Source of the DNA: an uncultured Clostridiaceae bacterium
GTDB taxonomy: Bacteria; Bacillota; Clostridia; Lachnospirales; Lachnospiraceae
Length of the DNA stretch: 11,533 nucleotides
NCBI GenBank assembly: GCA_902477765.1
Contig: CABSIM010000057.1
Location: 1-11,533 of the forward strand
Direction of reading: 5' to 3'
The number at the start of each line of letters is the position of its first letter. Position 1 is the stretch's first letter. Position numbers and translations under genes: made by a program. Shown here in pieces: positions 1 to 6,745 of this stretch. The notes under the pieces are model-generated. The model was not told the origin of the DNA, searched no databases, and saw nothing but the letters and a program-made list of their open reading frames with translations.

Positions 1-122
1 TGCGGCCGGACATGCCTGCACAGAACTCTGTGTCGTATTCTGTTTTCATTTATGTCTTTTCCCGGAGCCCGGAACCGGATTCCGGGCTCCGCAGCCCATG
101 CTGTTCTCTGAAAGAAGCAGTC
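1..122. other. Non-coding flank downstream of kduD
   Basis: No gene is supported here. The stretch holds a short 14-nt palindrome at 19-32 (CACAGA-AC-TCTGTG) and a strong hairpin at 64-90, listed separately. An open frame across it on the plus strand is antisense to kduD for most of its length and has no family resemblance. Confidence 0.6.
64..90 (-). terminator. Perfect 11-bp hairpin after kduD, likely 3' end of the kdu transcript
   Basis: Arms 64-74 (GGAGCCCGGAA) and 80-90 (TTCCGGGCTCC) are perfectly complementary around a 5-nt loop, 33 nt past the kduD stop. On the minus strand it is followed by GGGAAAAGAC, so there is no U-tract. On the plus strand it is followed by GCAGCCC. It is therefore not a textbook intrinsic terminator. 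It may form or protect the 3' end of the kdu mRNA; that role is inferred from position only. Confidence 0.45.
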
Positions 123-923
123 TTACGGCTGTTTGCCGATATAAGCCAGAATTCCTCCGTCCACATAGAGAATGTGGCCGTTTACAAAATCCGATGCGGA
201 AGAAGCAAGGAATACTGCAGGGCCCTGCAGGTCTTCCACATTGCCCCAGCGGGCTGCCGGAGTCTTGGAGATAATGAACTGGTCAAAAGGATGCCTGGAA
301 CCGTCTGCCTGACGCTCTCTTAAGGGTGCCGTCTGGGAAGTGGCAATATAACCAGGTCCGATGCCGTTGCACTGGATGTTGTATTCGCCGTATTCGGATG
401 CGATGTTTCTGGTCAGCATCTTCAGTCCGCCTTTTGCAGCCGCATAGGCAGAAACCGTCTCCCGGCCCAGCTCGGACATCATCGAACAGATGTTGATGAT
501 CTTTCCTCCGCCCTTTCTGATCATTCCCGGGATCACGGCCTTGGACACGATAAACGGAGCATTGAGATCCACGTCAACCACACGGCGGAATTCTTCCGCG
601 CTCATGTCGCACATGGGAATTCTCCGGATGATTCCGGCATTGTTCACCAGAATATCCACGGTTCCCACCTCTTTTTCAATGCGGTCCACCATCTCCTGCA
701 CTGCGGTTTCATCCGTCACATCACAGACATATCCGTGAGCATCGATGCCTTTTTCCTTGTAGGCAGCCATGCCTTTCTTCAGAGATTCTTCGCTGCTGCA
801 GTTAAATACCACACTTGCTCCTGCCAGTGCATATGCCTCTGCAATGGCAAATCCGATGCCATGAGACGCTCCTGTCACAAGCGCTACCTTCCCCTCCAGG
901 GAAAACTGTTTCATAAAGTCCAT
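123..923 (-). CDS. kduD: KduD-type SDR oxidoreductase (2-dehydro-3-deoxy-D-gluconate 5-dehydrogenase)
   Basis: A cytosolic NAD(P)-dependent short-chain dehydrogenase of 266 aa. The sequence shows the Rossmann motif TGASHGIG (residues 17-24), NNAG (94-97), catalytic Ser147 and the YxxxK pair Tyr160/Lys164, and the C-terminal VDGG. In the KduD family it reduces 2,5-diketo-3-deoxygluconate to 2-keto-3-deoxygluconate, the step directly after KduI. Its position downstream of kduI on the same strand is the main reason to choose KduD. By sequence alone, proteins of this kind are often labelled gluconate 5-dehydrogenase, and I cannot exclude that activity. The start at 923 is preceded by AGAAAGGAAAT. 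A second ATG three codons in lacks comparable spacing to that site. The 148-nt gap to kduI shows no promoter, so the two genes probably share the kduI promoter. Confidence 0.85.
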   Translation of the reverse strand: MDFMKQFSLEGKVALVTGASHGIGFAIAEAYALAGASVVFNCSSEESLKKGMAAYKEKGIDAHGYVCDVTDETAVQEMVDRIEKEVGTVDILVNNAGIIRRIPMCDMSAEEFRRVVDVDLNAPFIVSKAVIPGMIRKGGGKIINICSMMSELGRETVSAYAAAKGGLKMLTRNIASEYGEYNIQCNGIGPGYIATSQTAPLRERQADGSRHPFDQFIISKTPAARWGNVEDLQGPAVFLASSASDFVNGHILYVDGGILAYIGKQP

Positions 924-1071
924 TTTGATTTCCTTTCTGATATGCCGGCCACCCTGCCTGTCAGGCAGCCCGGCGATTTTGTCCGGCGGTCTTTTCCCGT
1001 TCTGTGCCGTTTCCGGCTTCTGCGGAATCTGCCGCTTCTGCTGACACAGCGGCCCGCCCGGCTGTACGCTG
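924..1071 (-). other. GC-rich kduI-kduD intercistronic spacer with small hairpins
   Basis: This spacer is 148 nt, long for two genes of one operon. It contains CTGCC-TGTCA-GGCAG (954-968) and, on the minus strand, a GCCG-GAAA-CGGC tetraloop hairpin (1006-1017). It also contains an 8-nt direct repeat GCAGAAGC on the minus strand. I see no convincing -10/-35 pair and no coding frame with family resemblance. It may be an mRNA processing or stabilising region, which is inference. Confidence 0.4.
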
Positions 1072-1914
1072 TTACTTCAGCTCTGTGGGCGCAATGTTGT
1101 CCATGTCATCAAACGCCTGATTCTCCCCGCCCATGGCCCAGATAAATGTATAGCTGCTGGTTCCCGCACCGCAGTGAATGCTCCAGGACGGACTGATGAC
1201 AGCCTCTTCATTCTTCATGACCAGATGTCTGGTCTCCTGGGGTTCTCCCATGAAATGCATGACAACCTGATCTTCCGGAACTTCAAAGTACATGTAGATC
1301 TCCATTCTGCGTTCATGAGTATGGCAGGGCATGCTGTTCCATACACTGCCCTTCTCCAGCGCGGTCATGCCCATGGAAAGCTGGCAGGTCTTCAGCACAT
1401 CCGGATGGATGAACTGATTGATTACTCTTTTATTGGAAAAAGCCGCATCGCCCATGGGACGTTTTGCCGCATCTTCAATGGTAATAAGCCGGGTCTCATA
1501 GGAAGTATGGGCCGGAGCGCTTACCATATAAAATTTTGCAGGGTTTTCCCTGTCATCACTGGAAAAGAGCACCTCTCTGGTCCCTTTTGTGATATACAGA
1601 CAGTCCTTGTATCCCAGATGATATACCGTACCGTCTGCCGTTATGGAGCCGCTGCCGCCGATATTGAAAATACCGATTTCCCGACGCTCCAGAAAGTAGC
1701 CGGTTCCGAAATTTTTCCGGCAGTCAATTCCCTTTTCAATGGAAACGGTTTCCTCCACAGGCATACAGCCCAGAGTTACCATACGGTCCACATGGGAATA
1801 GACGGCAGTCACCTGATCCGGCCTGTACAGGCCGCTGATCAGGAACTCCTTTCTCAGTTCCTCTGTGGTATAGCGTTTTACGTCCCGCTGATTCGCGGAA
1901 TACCGGATATCCAT
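1072..1914 (-). CDS. kduI: 5-dehydro-4-deoxy-D-glucuronate isomerase (KduI)
   Basis: A cytosolic cupin-fold, zinc-dependent isomerase of 280 aa, very close to the roughly 278 aa of the family. It converts 5-keto-4-deoxyuronate to 2,5-diketo-3-deoxygluconate in the degradation of pectin and other polyuronides. The sequence shows the metal site as CHTHERRMEIYMYF, with His198, His200 and Glu205, and a fourth ligand His247 in SIHCGAG. These match the known E. coli ligands with an offset of two. The N-terminal MDIRYSANQRDVKRYTTEELR and the VYSHVDRMVTLG segment are also typical. The start at 1914 has GAGG seven nt upstream. It is the first gene of a kduI-kduD operon read away from the gntR-type gene, with a promoter at 1976-2004 that overlaps palindromic operators. 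No residue expected for the family appears to be missing. Confidence 0.95.
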   Translation of the reverse strand: MDIRYSANQRDVKRYTTEELRKEFLISGLYRPDQVTAVYSHVDRMVTLGCMPVEETVSIEKGIDCRKNFGTGYFLERREIGIFNIGGSGSITADGTVYHLGYKDCLYITKGTREVLFSSDDRENPAKFYMVSAPAHTSYETRLITIEDAAKRPMGDAAFSNKRVINQFIHPDVLKTCQLSMGMTALEKGSVWNSMPCHTHERRMEIYMYFEVPEDQVVMHFMGEPQETRHLVMKNEEAVISPSWSIHCGAGTSSYTFIWAMGGENQAFDDMDNIAPTELK

Positions 1915-1955
1915 CCTGTTTCCTCTCTTTCCTGCATTGCATTTTTTTATTTATT

Positions 1956-1965
1956 TTGTATACAA
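1956..1965. promoter_or_regulatory. Palindromic operator TTGTATACAA downstream of kdu -10
   Basis: A perfect 10-bp palindrome with a GTATAC core. It lies just downstream of the predicted kdu transcription start, where a bound repressor would block initiation or escape. The GTATAC-centred palindrome resembles known GntR/FCD operators for hexuronate genes (UxuR/ExuR type). Assignment to the adjacent regulator is inference. Confidence 0.65.
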
Positions 1966-1974
1966 TTTTAGTTT

Positions 1975-1984
1975 TAGTATACTA
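1975..1984. promoter_or_regulatory. Palindromic operator TAGTATACTA overlapping kdu -10
   Basis: A second perfect 10-bp palindrome with the same GTATAC core, centred 19 bp from the first, close to two helical turns. It contains the whole predicted -10 hexamer of the kdu promoter (1976-1981), so binding would exclude RNA polymerase. Confidence 0.6.
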
Positions 1985-2004
1985 TGTCGGAAATCCTCAC
2001 TCAA
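1976..2004 (-). promoter_or_regulatory. kduI-kduD promoter
   Basis: On the minus strand, -35 TTGAGT (1999-2004), a 17-bp spacer and -10 TATACT (1976-1981) form a sigma-70/SigA-type promoter. The predicted start is near 1969, giving a leader of roughly 55 nt. It is the best match in the divergent spacer and faces kduI. Confidence 0.65.
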
Positions 2005-2036
2005 TATAAAAAGTCCACAAAATATTTTTTTCAATT

Positions 2037-2046
2037 TTGTATAAAA
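2037..2046. promoter_or_regulatory. Weak operator-like half-palindrome TTGTATAAAA
   Basis: Matches TTGTATACAA at 9 of 10 positions but is not palindromic. It sits midway between the two promoter regions. It could be a weak auxiliary site, but in such AT-rich DNA a chance match is quite possible. Confidence 0.25.
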
Positions 2047-2053
2047 TGTCTTC

Positions 2054-2081
2054 TTTACGTCTGCGTCTTTTATGATAAAAT
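2054..2081 (+). promoter_or_regulatory. Candidate promoter of the GntR-type regulator gene
   Basis: TTTACG (2054-2059), a 16-bp spacer and TAAAAT (2076-2081) are a plausible but modest promoter. An overlapping -10 alternative is TATGAT (2071-2076). Either would start transcription near 2083-2088, just upstream of the operator-like sites at 2097 and 2117. Confidence 0.4.
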
Positions 2082-2096
2082 GTAAAAGTAATTTTT

Positions 2097-2104
2097 TGTA
2101 TACA
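2097..2104. promoter_or_regulatory. Operator-like palindrome TGTATACA upstream of the regulator
   Basis: A perfect 8-bp palindrome with the same GTATAC core as the kdu-side operators. It lies just downstream of the predicted regulator transcription start, suggesting autoregulation. That role is inferred from position. Confidence 0.5.
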
Positions 2105-2116
2105 TATCCTGAGGAT

Positions 2117-2126
2117 TTGTACACAA
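2117..2126. promoter_or_regulatory. Operator-like site TTGTACACAA before the regulator start
   Basis: Nine of ten bases match TTGTATACAA. The centre is about 21 bp from that of the 2097-2104 site, so the spacing resembles the kdu-side pair. It lies 9 nt before the GGGGGA ribosome binding site of the regulator. Confidence 0.45.
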
Positions 2127-2147
2127 TATCATTTGGGGGAAACATGC

Positions 2148-2831
2148 ATGAATACAGAAAACACCGCCAAGAACCGGAGCGATCTTGTCTATTCCAGCTT
2201 AAAGGAAGACATTCTGACGCTGCGTCTGAAACCCGGACAGCTTCTCAGTGAAGTGGAAATCTGTGAGCGCTTCGGTGTGTCCAGAACCCCGGTTCGTGAT
2301 GCCCTCCGGCTCCTGCAGGAGCAGGGATTCGTCAACACGGTCCCTTACAGAGGGGTTTTTGCCACGCTTCTTAATTATGATAAAATCCGTCAGCTGGTCT
2401 ATATGCGTTTTGCCGTGGAAACCAGAGTCATACGCGATTTCATGAAAATAAAAACTCCTGTGATTATGGAAGACATCAACCACCTGATCCGCAAGCAGGA
2501 TGCCGTCATTCAGGAATCCGGGTTCCATCCGGAACAGTTTTCCGGCCTGGATTGTGACATGCACGCCATCTGGTTCCAGGCCACAGGCACCTCTCATCTC
2601 TGGAGCATCCTTCAGGAACAGGAACTGCAGTACCGCCGGTTCAAAGCCCTCGACACCGCCACGGAAACCGATTTTCCCAGAGTCATCAATGACCATCGGA
2701 AAATTTTCCATTGTATTGAGAAAGGACTTGTGGATGAAATGGAAGAAGTCCTCCACCGCCATCTCTATAATCCTTTCGACCGTATGAATGATATCATCCA
2801 TGGAAAATTCAGGGACTATTTTGAACAGTAA
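2148..2831 (+). CDS. GntR-family (FadR/FCD subfamily) regulator, probable hexuronate repressor
   Basis: A 227-aa DNA-binding regulator. Residues 11-75 form the GntR winged helix (VYSSLKEDILTLRLKPGQLL, then SEVEICERFGVSRTPVRDALRLLQEQGFV), followed by an all-helical FCD ligand domain. The FCD metal-site residues are present: Asp135, His139, His183 in NDHRKIF and His205 in HRHL. I chose the ATG at 2148, spaced 8 nt from GGGGGA, over an in-frame TTG at 2133 that lies at the start of that ribosome binding site. It is divergent from kduI-kduD, and the shared spacer carries palindromes on both promoter sides. It is therefore the likely local repressor of the kdu operon and of itself, released by a uronate-pathway metabolite. 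The ligand and the name (UxuR- or KdgR-like) cannot be settled from sequence. Confidence 0.88.
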   Translation: MNTENTAKNRSDLVYSSLKEDILTLRLKPGQLLSEVEICERFGVSRTPVRDALRLLQEQGFVNTVPYRGVFATLLNYDKIRQLVYMRFAVETRVIRDFMKIKTPVIMEDINHLIRKQDAVIQESGFHPEQFSGLDCDMHAIWFQATGTSHLWSILQEQELQYRRFKALDTATETDFPRVINDHRKIFHCIEKGLVDEMEEVLHRHLYNPFDRMNDIIHGKFRDYFEQ

Positions 2832-2842
2832 CACAAAATAAC

Positions 2843-2907
2843 AGGTCTTCCGGCCCGTCTTCCGCAGCTTTTATCTGCCGGAAACGGACGGAAGACCTTT
2901 CTGTTTT
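2843..2907. terminator. Bidirectional terminator between convergent regulator and PPC genes
   Basis: A perfect 10-bp outer stem pairs 2843-2852 (AGGTCTTCCG) with 2889-2898. An inner imperfect stem pairs TTCCGCAG (2860-2867) with CTGCCGGAA, with one bulge. On the plus strand it is followed by TTTCTGTTTTC. On the minus strand it is followed by GTTATTTTGTG. It can serve both convergent genes. Its plus-strand tail reaches the stop codon of the PPC gene. Confidence 0.75.
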
Positions 2908-3329
2908 CATGAAAAGCGGAACAGATTCAGCCCTGTAACCTCATCCTTTGCCCTGTCCACGGTGCCGTCCACAATGGTAATGACCATTTCACAGGTGGCA
3001 CTGACAATTCCCTGATTCATGTGGCCGCCGAATACGTTTCCGGATCCATCTGCCGCCGCCAGATGGATATGAGCATAATACTCACCGTTCATGGTATCAA
3101 TGGTACCTGTCAGTGATACGATCTCCAGCGGGCCGTGAAATTCATTCCTGAAATACTGCTTCTTTTCCACGTCATAAACACCCACAGCCATGAATTCCAG
3201 CGCACCCAGTGCACTGACCGATGCCAGGCGGACCTTTTCAGCCTCAGCCGCCTTTTTCATTTCTTCCAGAATTTCTTCCCCTTTGTCAATTCTTACGATC
3301 ATAACATTTCCGAATCTGCGATATTCCAT
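2907..3329 (-). CDS. PPC/DUF296-domain protein
   Basis: A single-domain protein of 140 aa belonging to the PPC (PCC, DUF296) family, which in plants is attached to AT-hook DNA-binding proteins and in prokaryotes stands alone. Residues 1-20 (MEYRRFGNVMIVRIDKGEEI) give the typical first strand and RxDxGEE motif. HIHLA (His87, His89) and GGH (His103) are the histidines that bind a metal ion in known structures of prokaryotic members. Its function is not known with certainty, and the DNA-binding label in databases is weakly supported. The start at 3329 has a strong AAGGAGG site. It lies 77 nt downstream of the MATE gene on the same strand with no promoter or terminator visible between, so the two are probably co-transcribed. 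Confidence 0.85.
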   Translation of the reverse strand: MEYRRFGNVMIVRIDKGEEILEEMKKAAEAEKVRLASVSALGALEFMAVGVYDVEKKQYFRNEFHGPLEIVSLTGTIDTMNGEYYAHIHLAAADGSGNVFGGHMNQGIVSATCEMVITIVDGTVDRAKDEVTGLNLFRFS

Positions 3330-3406
3330 TTTTCCTCCTTCCGGCCGGACCTTCTGCCGTCCTGTCTTTCGGTACTCCGGTCCGATGCCGCTTCACATCC
3401 GCCCGT

Positions 3407-4786
3407 TTATCCCAGTGCTTTCTTTTTCCATGTTCCCCGCTTATAACAGATCAGCGTTACCACGGCACCCATGGTCCAGGACAGCAGCAGGGAAATAAAT
3501 ACACATTCACTCCGGCCGTTGGGCAGCTCCGGCGTCCTGGTAAGCCAGGAAATTCCGTAAGCCACCGGCACACGGACCACCACAGTGGTAAACAGAGAAA
3601 TCCACATGGGCGTCATGGTGTCTCCGGCGCCTCTCATGACTCCGGAGAGGCTCTGCGTCACTGCCATGGCAATGTACCCCACCGCCAGGATCCTCATCAT
3701 ATGTACGCTCAATGCCACCAGCTCATCCGTGGAAGTAAAAATTCCCATCAGATACTTTCCGAACACCAGGATCATCACCGTAATGGCGGAAGAGACTCCC
3801 ACTGCCATCAGGGTTCCCTGGCGCGCTCCCTTTGCCACCCGGTCATACTGCCTTGCTCCCACATTCTGTCCCGAATATGTGGTCATGGCCGTACCGAAGG
3901 AAAAATTCGGCATCATTGCGAATCCGTCCACGCGCATGATGATCACGTTGGCCGCAATAAGCATTTCACCGAAGCTGTTGGTAAGAGACTGAACCACAAT
4001 CATGGCCATGGAGAAAATCGCCTGGGTCAGTCCCGACGGAAGGCCCAGCCGGATAATTCCAAAGGCATGCTCTCCGGTCATTTTCAGATAGCGCGGCTTC
4101 ATATCAAAAACTTCCTGCATTCTGGAAAGCTTCCAGAAGCAGAGGATGGCAGAAACTGCCTGGGCAATGACCGTAGCCAGCGCAACCCCCATGACCCCCA
4201 GATGAAAGCCCGCCACAAACCATACATCCAGCACAATGTTGATCACCGTGGCGATCAGCAGATAGACGAGTGCAGACACCGAATCTCCCAGTCCCCTGAG
4301 AACTCCGCTGAGGATATTGTAATAAGCCACACCCGCGATCCCCACGAACATAACCGTCAGATAGGAGGTACACCAGTCAATGATGCTGGCCGGAGTATGG
4401 AGAAGCTCCAGCAGCGGCCTGACAATAAAGGATCCCGTCGCCATGATAAACAGGGATGCCAGAAATGTCAGTGTGACACAGCATCCGATGGTTCCGGACA
4501 GCTGCTCTCTTTCTCTGGCTCCGAAATACTGGGAAACCATGACGCTGGTTCCGACGGAGATTCCCATAAACAGCACCAGCAGAAGATTCAGAATCGGACT
4601 GGCACTCCCCACAGCAGCCAGTGCGTTGTCACCGACAAATTTTCCCACCACGATACTGTCGACTGTATTATAAAGCTGCTGTGCAATATTCCCTATGATC
4701 ATCGGAACCGTAAAAACGGCAATGTTTTTCCACGGACTGCCTGTTGTCATGTCCACCGGTCCGAAAAGCTTTTTCAAAGAAATCAT
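3407..4786 (-). CDS. MATE-family multidrug/sodium antiporter
   Basis: An integral membrane exporter of 459 aa, the usual length for a 12-helix MATE transporter. The N-terminus reads MISLKKLFGPVDMTTGSPWKNIAVFTVPMIIGNIAQQLYNTVDSIVVGKFVG. This contains the conserved MATE start of helix 1 (VPMIIGNIAQQLYNTVDSIVVG), and PMWISLFTTVVVRVPVAYGISW is near the C-terminus. Two repeated six-helix halves are visible, with MRGAGDTMTP in the second half mirroring LRGLGDSVSA in the first. MATE proteins export cationic drugs or metabolites coupled to Na+ or H+; the substrate here is unknown. The start at 4786 follows AAGGGG. An overlapping ATG 4 nt upstream is out of frame. A separate promoter lies at 4871-4899, behind degV. 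The downstream neighbour is the PPC-domain gene. Confidence 0.93.
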   Translation of the reverse strand: MISLKKLFGPVDMTTGSPWKNIAVFTVPMIIGNIAQQLYNTVDSIVVGKFVGDNALAAVGSASPILNLLLVLFMGISVGTSVMVSQYFGAREREQLSGTIGCCVTLTFLASLFIMATGSFIVRPLLELLHTPASIIDWCTSYLTVMFVGIAGVAYYNILSGVLRGLGDSVSALVYLLIATVINIVLDVWFVAGFHLGVMGVALATVIAQAVSAILCFWKLSRMQEVFDMKPRYLKMTGEHAFGIIRLGLPSGLTQAIFSMAMIVVQSLTNSFGEMLIAANVIIMRVDGFAMMPNFSFGTAMTTYSGQNVGARQYDRVAKGARQGTLMAVGVSSAITVMILVFGKYLMGIFTSTDELVALSVHMMRILAVGYIAMAVTQSLSGVMRGAGDTMTPMWISLFTTVVVRVPVAYGISWLTRTPELPNGRSECVFISLLLSWTMGAVVTLICYKRGTWKKKALG

Positions 4787-4870
4787 ACATACCCCTTTTT
4801 CTCTTTCCTTTTCCTTCTCCCTTATTCTGTGTCTTGATTCTGTGCTTCAGTGCGCTGCCTGTCCGATTTC

Positions 4871-4899
4871 ATTCTATCACAGTGCCGCCCAAAACACAA
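4871..4899 (-). promoter_or_regulatory. Promoter of the MATE-PPC unit
   Basis: On the minus strand: TTGTGT (4894-4899), a 17-bp spacer, TAGAAT (4871-4876). The spacer ends in TGA, giving an extended -10 (TGnTAGAAT). It starts 17 nt beyond the degV stop and leaves a leader of about 80 nt rich in purines before the MATE start. Confidence 0.6.
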
Positions 4900-4915
4900 T
4901 GGCACCGCGCCGTCC

Positions 4916-5806
4916 CTATCGTTCCTTCTGCGGTCTCTTCGGACGGCAGGAACATCCGATTCCCAGTCCCCCGGCCCCGATATGGCAGCAGACTCCCAGA
5001 GAAAGAGCCCCGCTCAGCAGAGGCATGCCCGGAAAGGCATCCCGGATTTCTTCCTCCCATTCCCTGGTTTCAGCCTCCGGTGCGCTGGTGGCAGACATCA
5101 GACAGATTTCCCCGGCCTCATACCATCTGCGGAATCTTGTTTCCATATCCTGCTTCACCGCCTGGATCATTGTACTCCTGGCTTTCGTAAATCCATGACA
5201 TTTTTTGTATAGATCCAGAGTTCCCACTCCCAGTCTCAGAACCGGCTTGATGTTCAGCACGGTGCCCAGTGCCGCCGAAGTCGCCGAGATTCTTCCTCCG
5301 CGTCTTAAATGCTCCAGTGTCTGAACACCGATATAAATGGACATCCGGTCCCTGGACTCTTCCAGAATCCTTCTGATTTCCTCTGCGGAATATCCCTCGC
5401 CGATCAGCTCCAGGGCATCCAGCACGGAACGGTGAAGCGGCACAGAAACCCGTCCGTTATCCACCACGAAAACTCTGTTTCTGTATGGATCCTGACCTGC
5501 CAGCATGCATGCTGTGGCACAGGAACCGCTGAGTCCGCTGCTCAGGGGGATGTAGAGAATGGTCTCATATTCCTTCAGCGCCTGATTCCAGATCTCCGTC
5601 ACACTTTCCGGAGAAGGCTGGGACGTACTGATCTCTTTCCCCGAATCCAGCCTTTCAAAAAATTCCTGACGGGTCAGCGTCACATCCTCATAGCAGCAGA
5701 TGCCGTCAATATAAAAAGGCATGGGAAGAACAAAGATTCCCAGCTCCTCTGCCTGTCTTTTTGTAATGCCGCTGTGACTGTCCGTCACAACCCCGATTGA
5801 TTTCAT
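4916..5806 (-). CDS. DegV family fatty-acid-binding protein
   Basis: A cytosolic DegV/FakB-type protein of 296 aa. The family binds a fatty acid between two domains, and FakB members present it to the kinase FakA for phosphorylation. The sequence shows the start MKSIGVVTDSHSGI, the TSQPSP loop (61-66), YIPLSSGLSGS (about 85-95), LRRGGRIS and the C-terminal HxGxGGLG around His275. Canonical members usually have a proline in that last motif (HxGPG); here it reads HIGAGG. The tail is short, basic and contains two cysteines (GCSCRPKRPQKER), which is slightly unusual. The start at 5806 fits the family exactly, but the AAGGA ribosome site is only about 2-3 nt away, tighter than at the other genes. 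It follows the tpiA terminator and I see no clear promoter of its own. No fakA is in view, so the FakB role is only a family-based suggestion. Confidence 0.9.
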   Translation of the reverse strand: MKSIGVVTDSHSGITKRQAEELGIFVLPMPFYIDGICCYEDVTLTRQEFFERLDSGKEISTSQPSPESVTEIWNQALKEYETILYIPLSSGLSGSCATACMLAGQDPYRNRVFVVDNGRVSVPLHRSVLDALELIGEGYSAEEIRRILEESRDRMSIYIGVQTLEHLRRGGRISATSAALGTVLNIKPVLRLGVGTLDLYKKCHGFTKARSTMIQAVKQDMETRFRRWYEAGEICLMSATSAPEAETREWEEEIRDAFPGMPLLSGALSLGVCCHIGAGGLGIGCSCRPKRPQKER

Positions 5807-5854
5807 AATCCTTCACTGCCTTCTTTTCCCATTGGGGACTTTCCGGAAAGCCGG

Positions 5855-5901
5855 AAGAAAAAGGACTGCTGCAAAATGAATGTTTCACTCTGCAGCAGTC
5901 C
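5855..5901 (-). terminator. Intrinsic terminator of the pgk-tpiA unit
   Basis: On the minus strand an 11-bp perfect stem, GGACTGCTGCA (5891-5901) with TGCAGCAGTCC (5863-5873), encloses a 17-nt loop that can form a small inner TGAA/TTCA stem. It is followed by TTTTTTCTT (5854-5862). It lies about 50 nt past the tpiA stop and before degV. Confidence 0.88.
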
Positions 5902-5952
5902 CGTGCATACCTTCCGGAAAATCCTGTCTTCTGTGCTGTTCTTTCTGTCTCT

Positions 5953-6705
5953 TTATTTTCCGTAGTTTACAATCTTTCCGAAATCAGCCTTCAGGGATGC
6001 GCCGCCTACCAGGCCGCCGTCGATATCCGGCTGGGCAAAAAGCTCTGCCGCATTTCCCGCATTGACGGATCCGCCGTACTGAATGCGGATGGCTTCCTTT
6101 GTTGCTTCATCATAGATCTCACCGATGCATGCACGGATGGCTCCGCACACTTCTTCCGCCTGGGCCGTGGTGGCTGTTTTTCCGGTTCCGATGGCCCAGA
6201 TGGGCTCATAGGCGATGACTGCCTGTTTTGCCTGATCTGCTGTCACGTTCTGGAATGCGATCTTTACCTGTTTGCGGATCCAGTCGATGGTGATTCCCTG
6301 CTCTCTCTGGGTCAGGGTCTCGCCGCAGCAGATGATGGGCGTCAGACCATGTTCAAATGCTTTAAGGACCTTTCTGTTGACGGTCTCATCTGTCTCCGCA
6401 AAGTACTCGCGTCTCTCGGAATGTCCGATGATCACATACTTCACTCCGGCGTCTGTCAGCATGGCCGGAGAAATTTCTCCGGTATAGGCGCCTTTTTCTT
6501 CAAAATACATATTTTCGGCACCCACTTCGATGTTGGTGCCTTTCACTGCCTCAACCACCGGAATGATATCGATGGCCGGTACACAGAATACCACGTCTGC
6601 ATCTTCTGTGACCACAAGCGGCTTTAATGTATCCACAAGGGCAACGGCCTCGCTGGGAGTCATGTTCATTTTCCAGTTGCCTGCAATAATCTTTCTTCTT
6701 GCCAT
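5953..6705 (-). CDS. tpiA: Triosephosphate isomerase
   Basis: A glycolytic enzyme of 250 aa interconverting dihydroxyacetone phosphate and glyceraldehyde 3-phosphate. The sequence shows the substrate-binding AGNWKMN with Lys12, catalytic His95 in IGHSERR, catalytic Glu167 in AYEPIWAIGTGK, the flexible loop 6 directly after it, and the phosphate-binding VGGASLK at the C-terminus. The length is standard. The frame continues upstream by 22 codons. The ATG at 6705 (MARRKIIAGNWKM) is clearly the real start: it has AGGAGG seven nt upstream and matches the family N-terminus. It begins 40 nt after the pgk stop with no terminator between, so pgk and tpiA are co-transcribed and end at the hairpin at 5855-5901. 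Confidence 0.97.
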   Translation of the reverse strand: MARRKIIAGNWKMNMTPSEAVALVDTLKPLVVTEDADVVFCVPAIDIIPVVEAVKGTNIEVGAENMYFEEKGAYTGEISPAMLTDAGVKYVIIGHSERREYFAETDETVNRKVLKAFEHGLTPIICCGETLTQREQGITIDWIRKQVKIAFQNVTADQAKQAVIAYEPIWAIGTGKTATTAQAEEVCGAIRACIGEIYDEATKEAIRIQYGGSVNAGNAAELFAQPDIDGGLVGGASLKADFGKIVNYGK

Positions 6706-6745
6706 GTCGTTTCCTCCTGAAATCATGGAATCCGTATTCTGGGGA

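Noticed and set aside
19..32. 14-nt palindrome near the window start
   Set aside because: Arms of 6 bp with a 2-nt centre and no gene or T-tract context in the window; probably chance, and its neighbours to the left are not visible.
2133..2147. TTG start for the GntR-type regulator
   Set aside because: The TTG overlaps the start of the GGGGGA ribosome site that serves the ATG at 2148, and it has no ribosome site of its own.
3701..4837. Long plus-strand open frame (378 codons) antisense to the MATE gene
   Set aside because: It is the shadow of a clear MATE coding sequence, is low in hydrophobic blocks, rich in His, Asn, Gln and Arg as reverse-frame translations are, and has no ribosome site or family motif.
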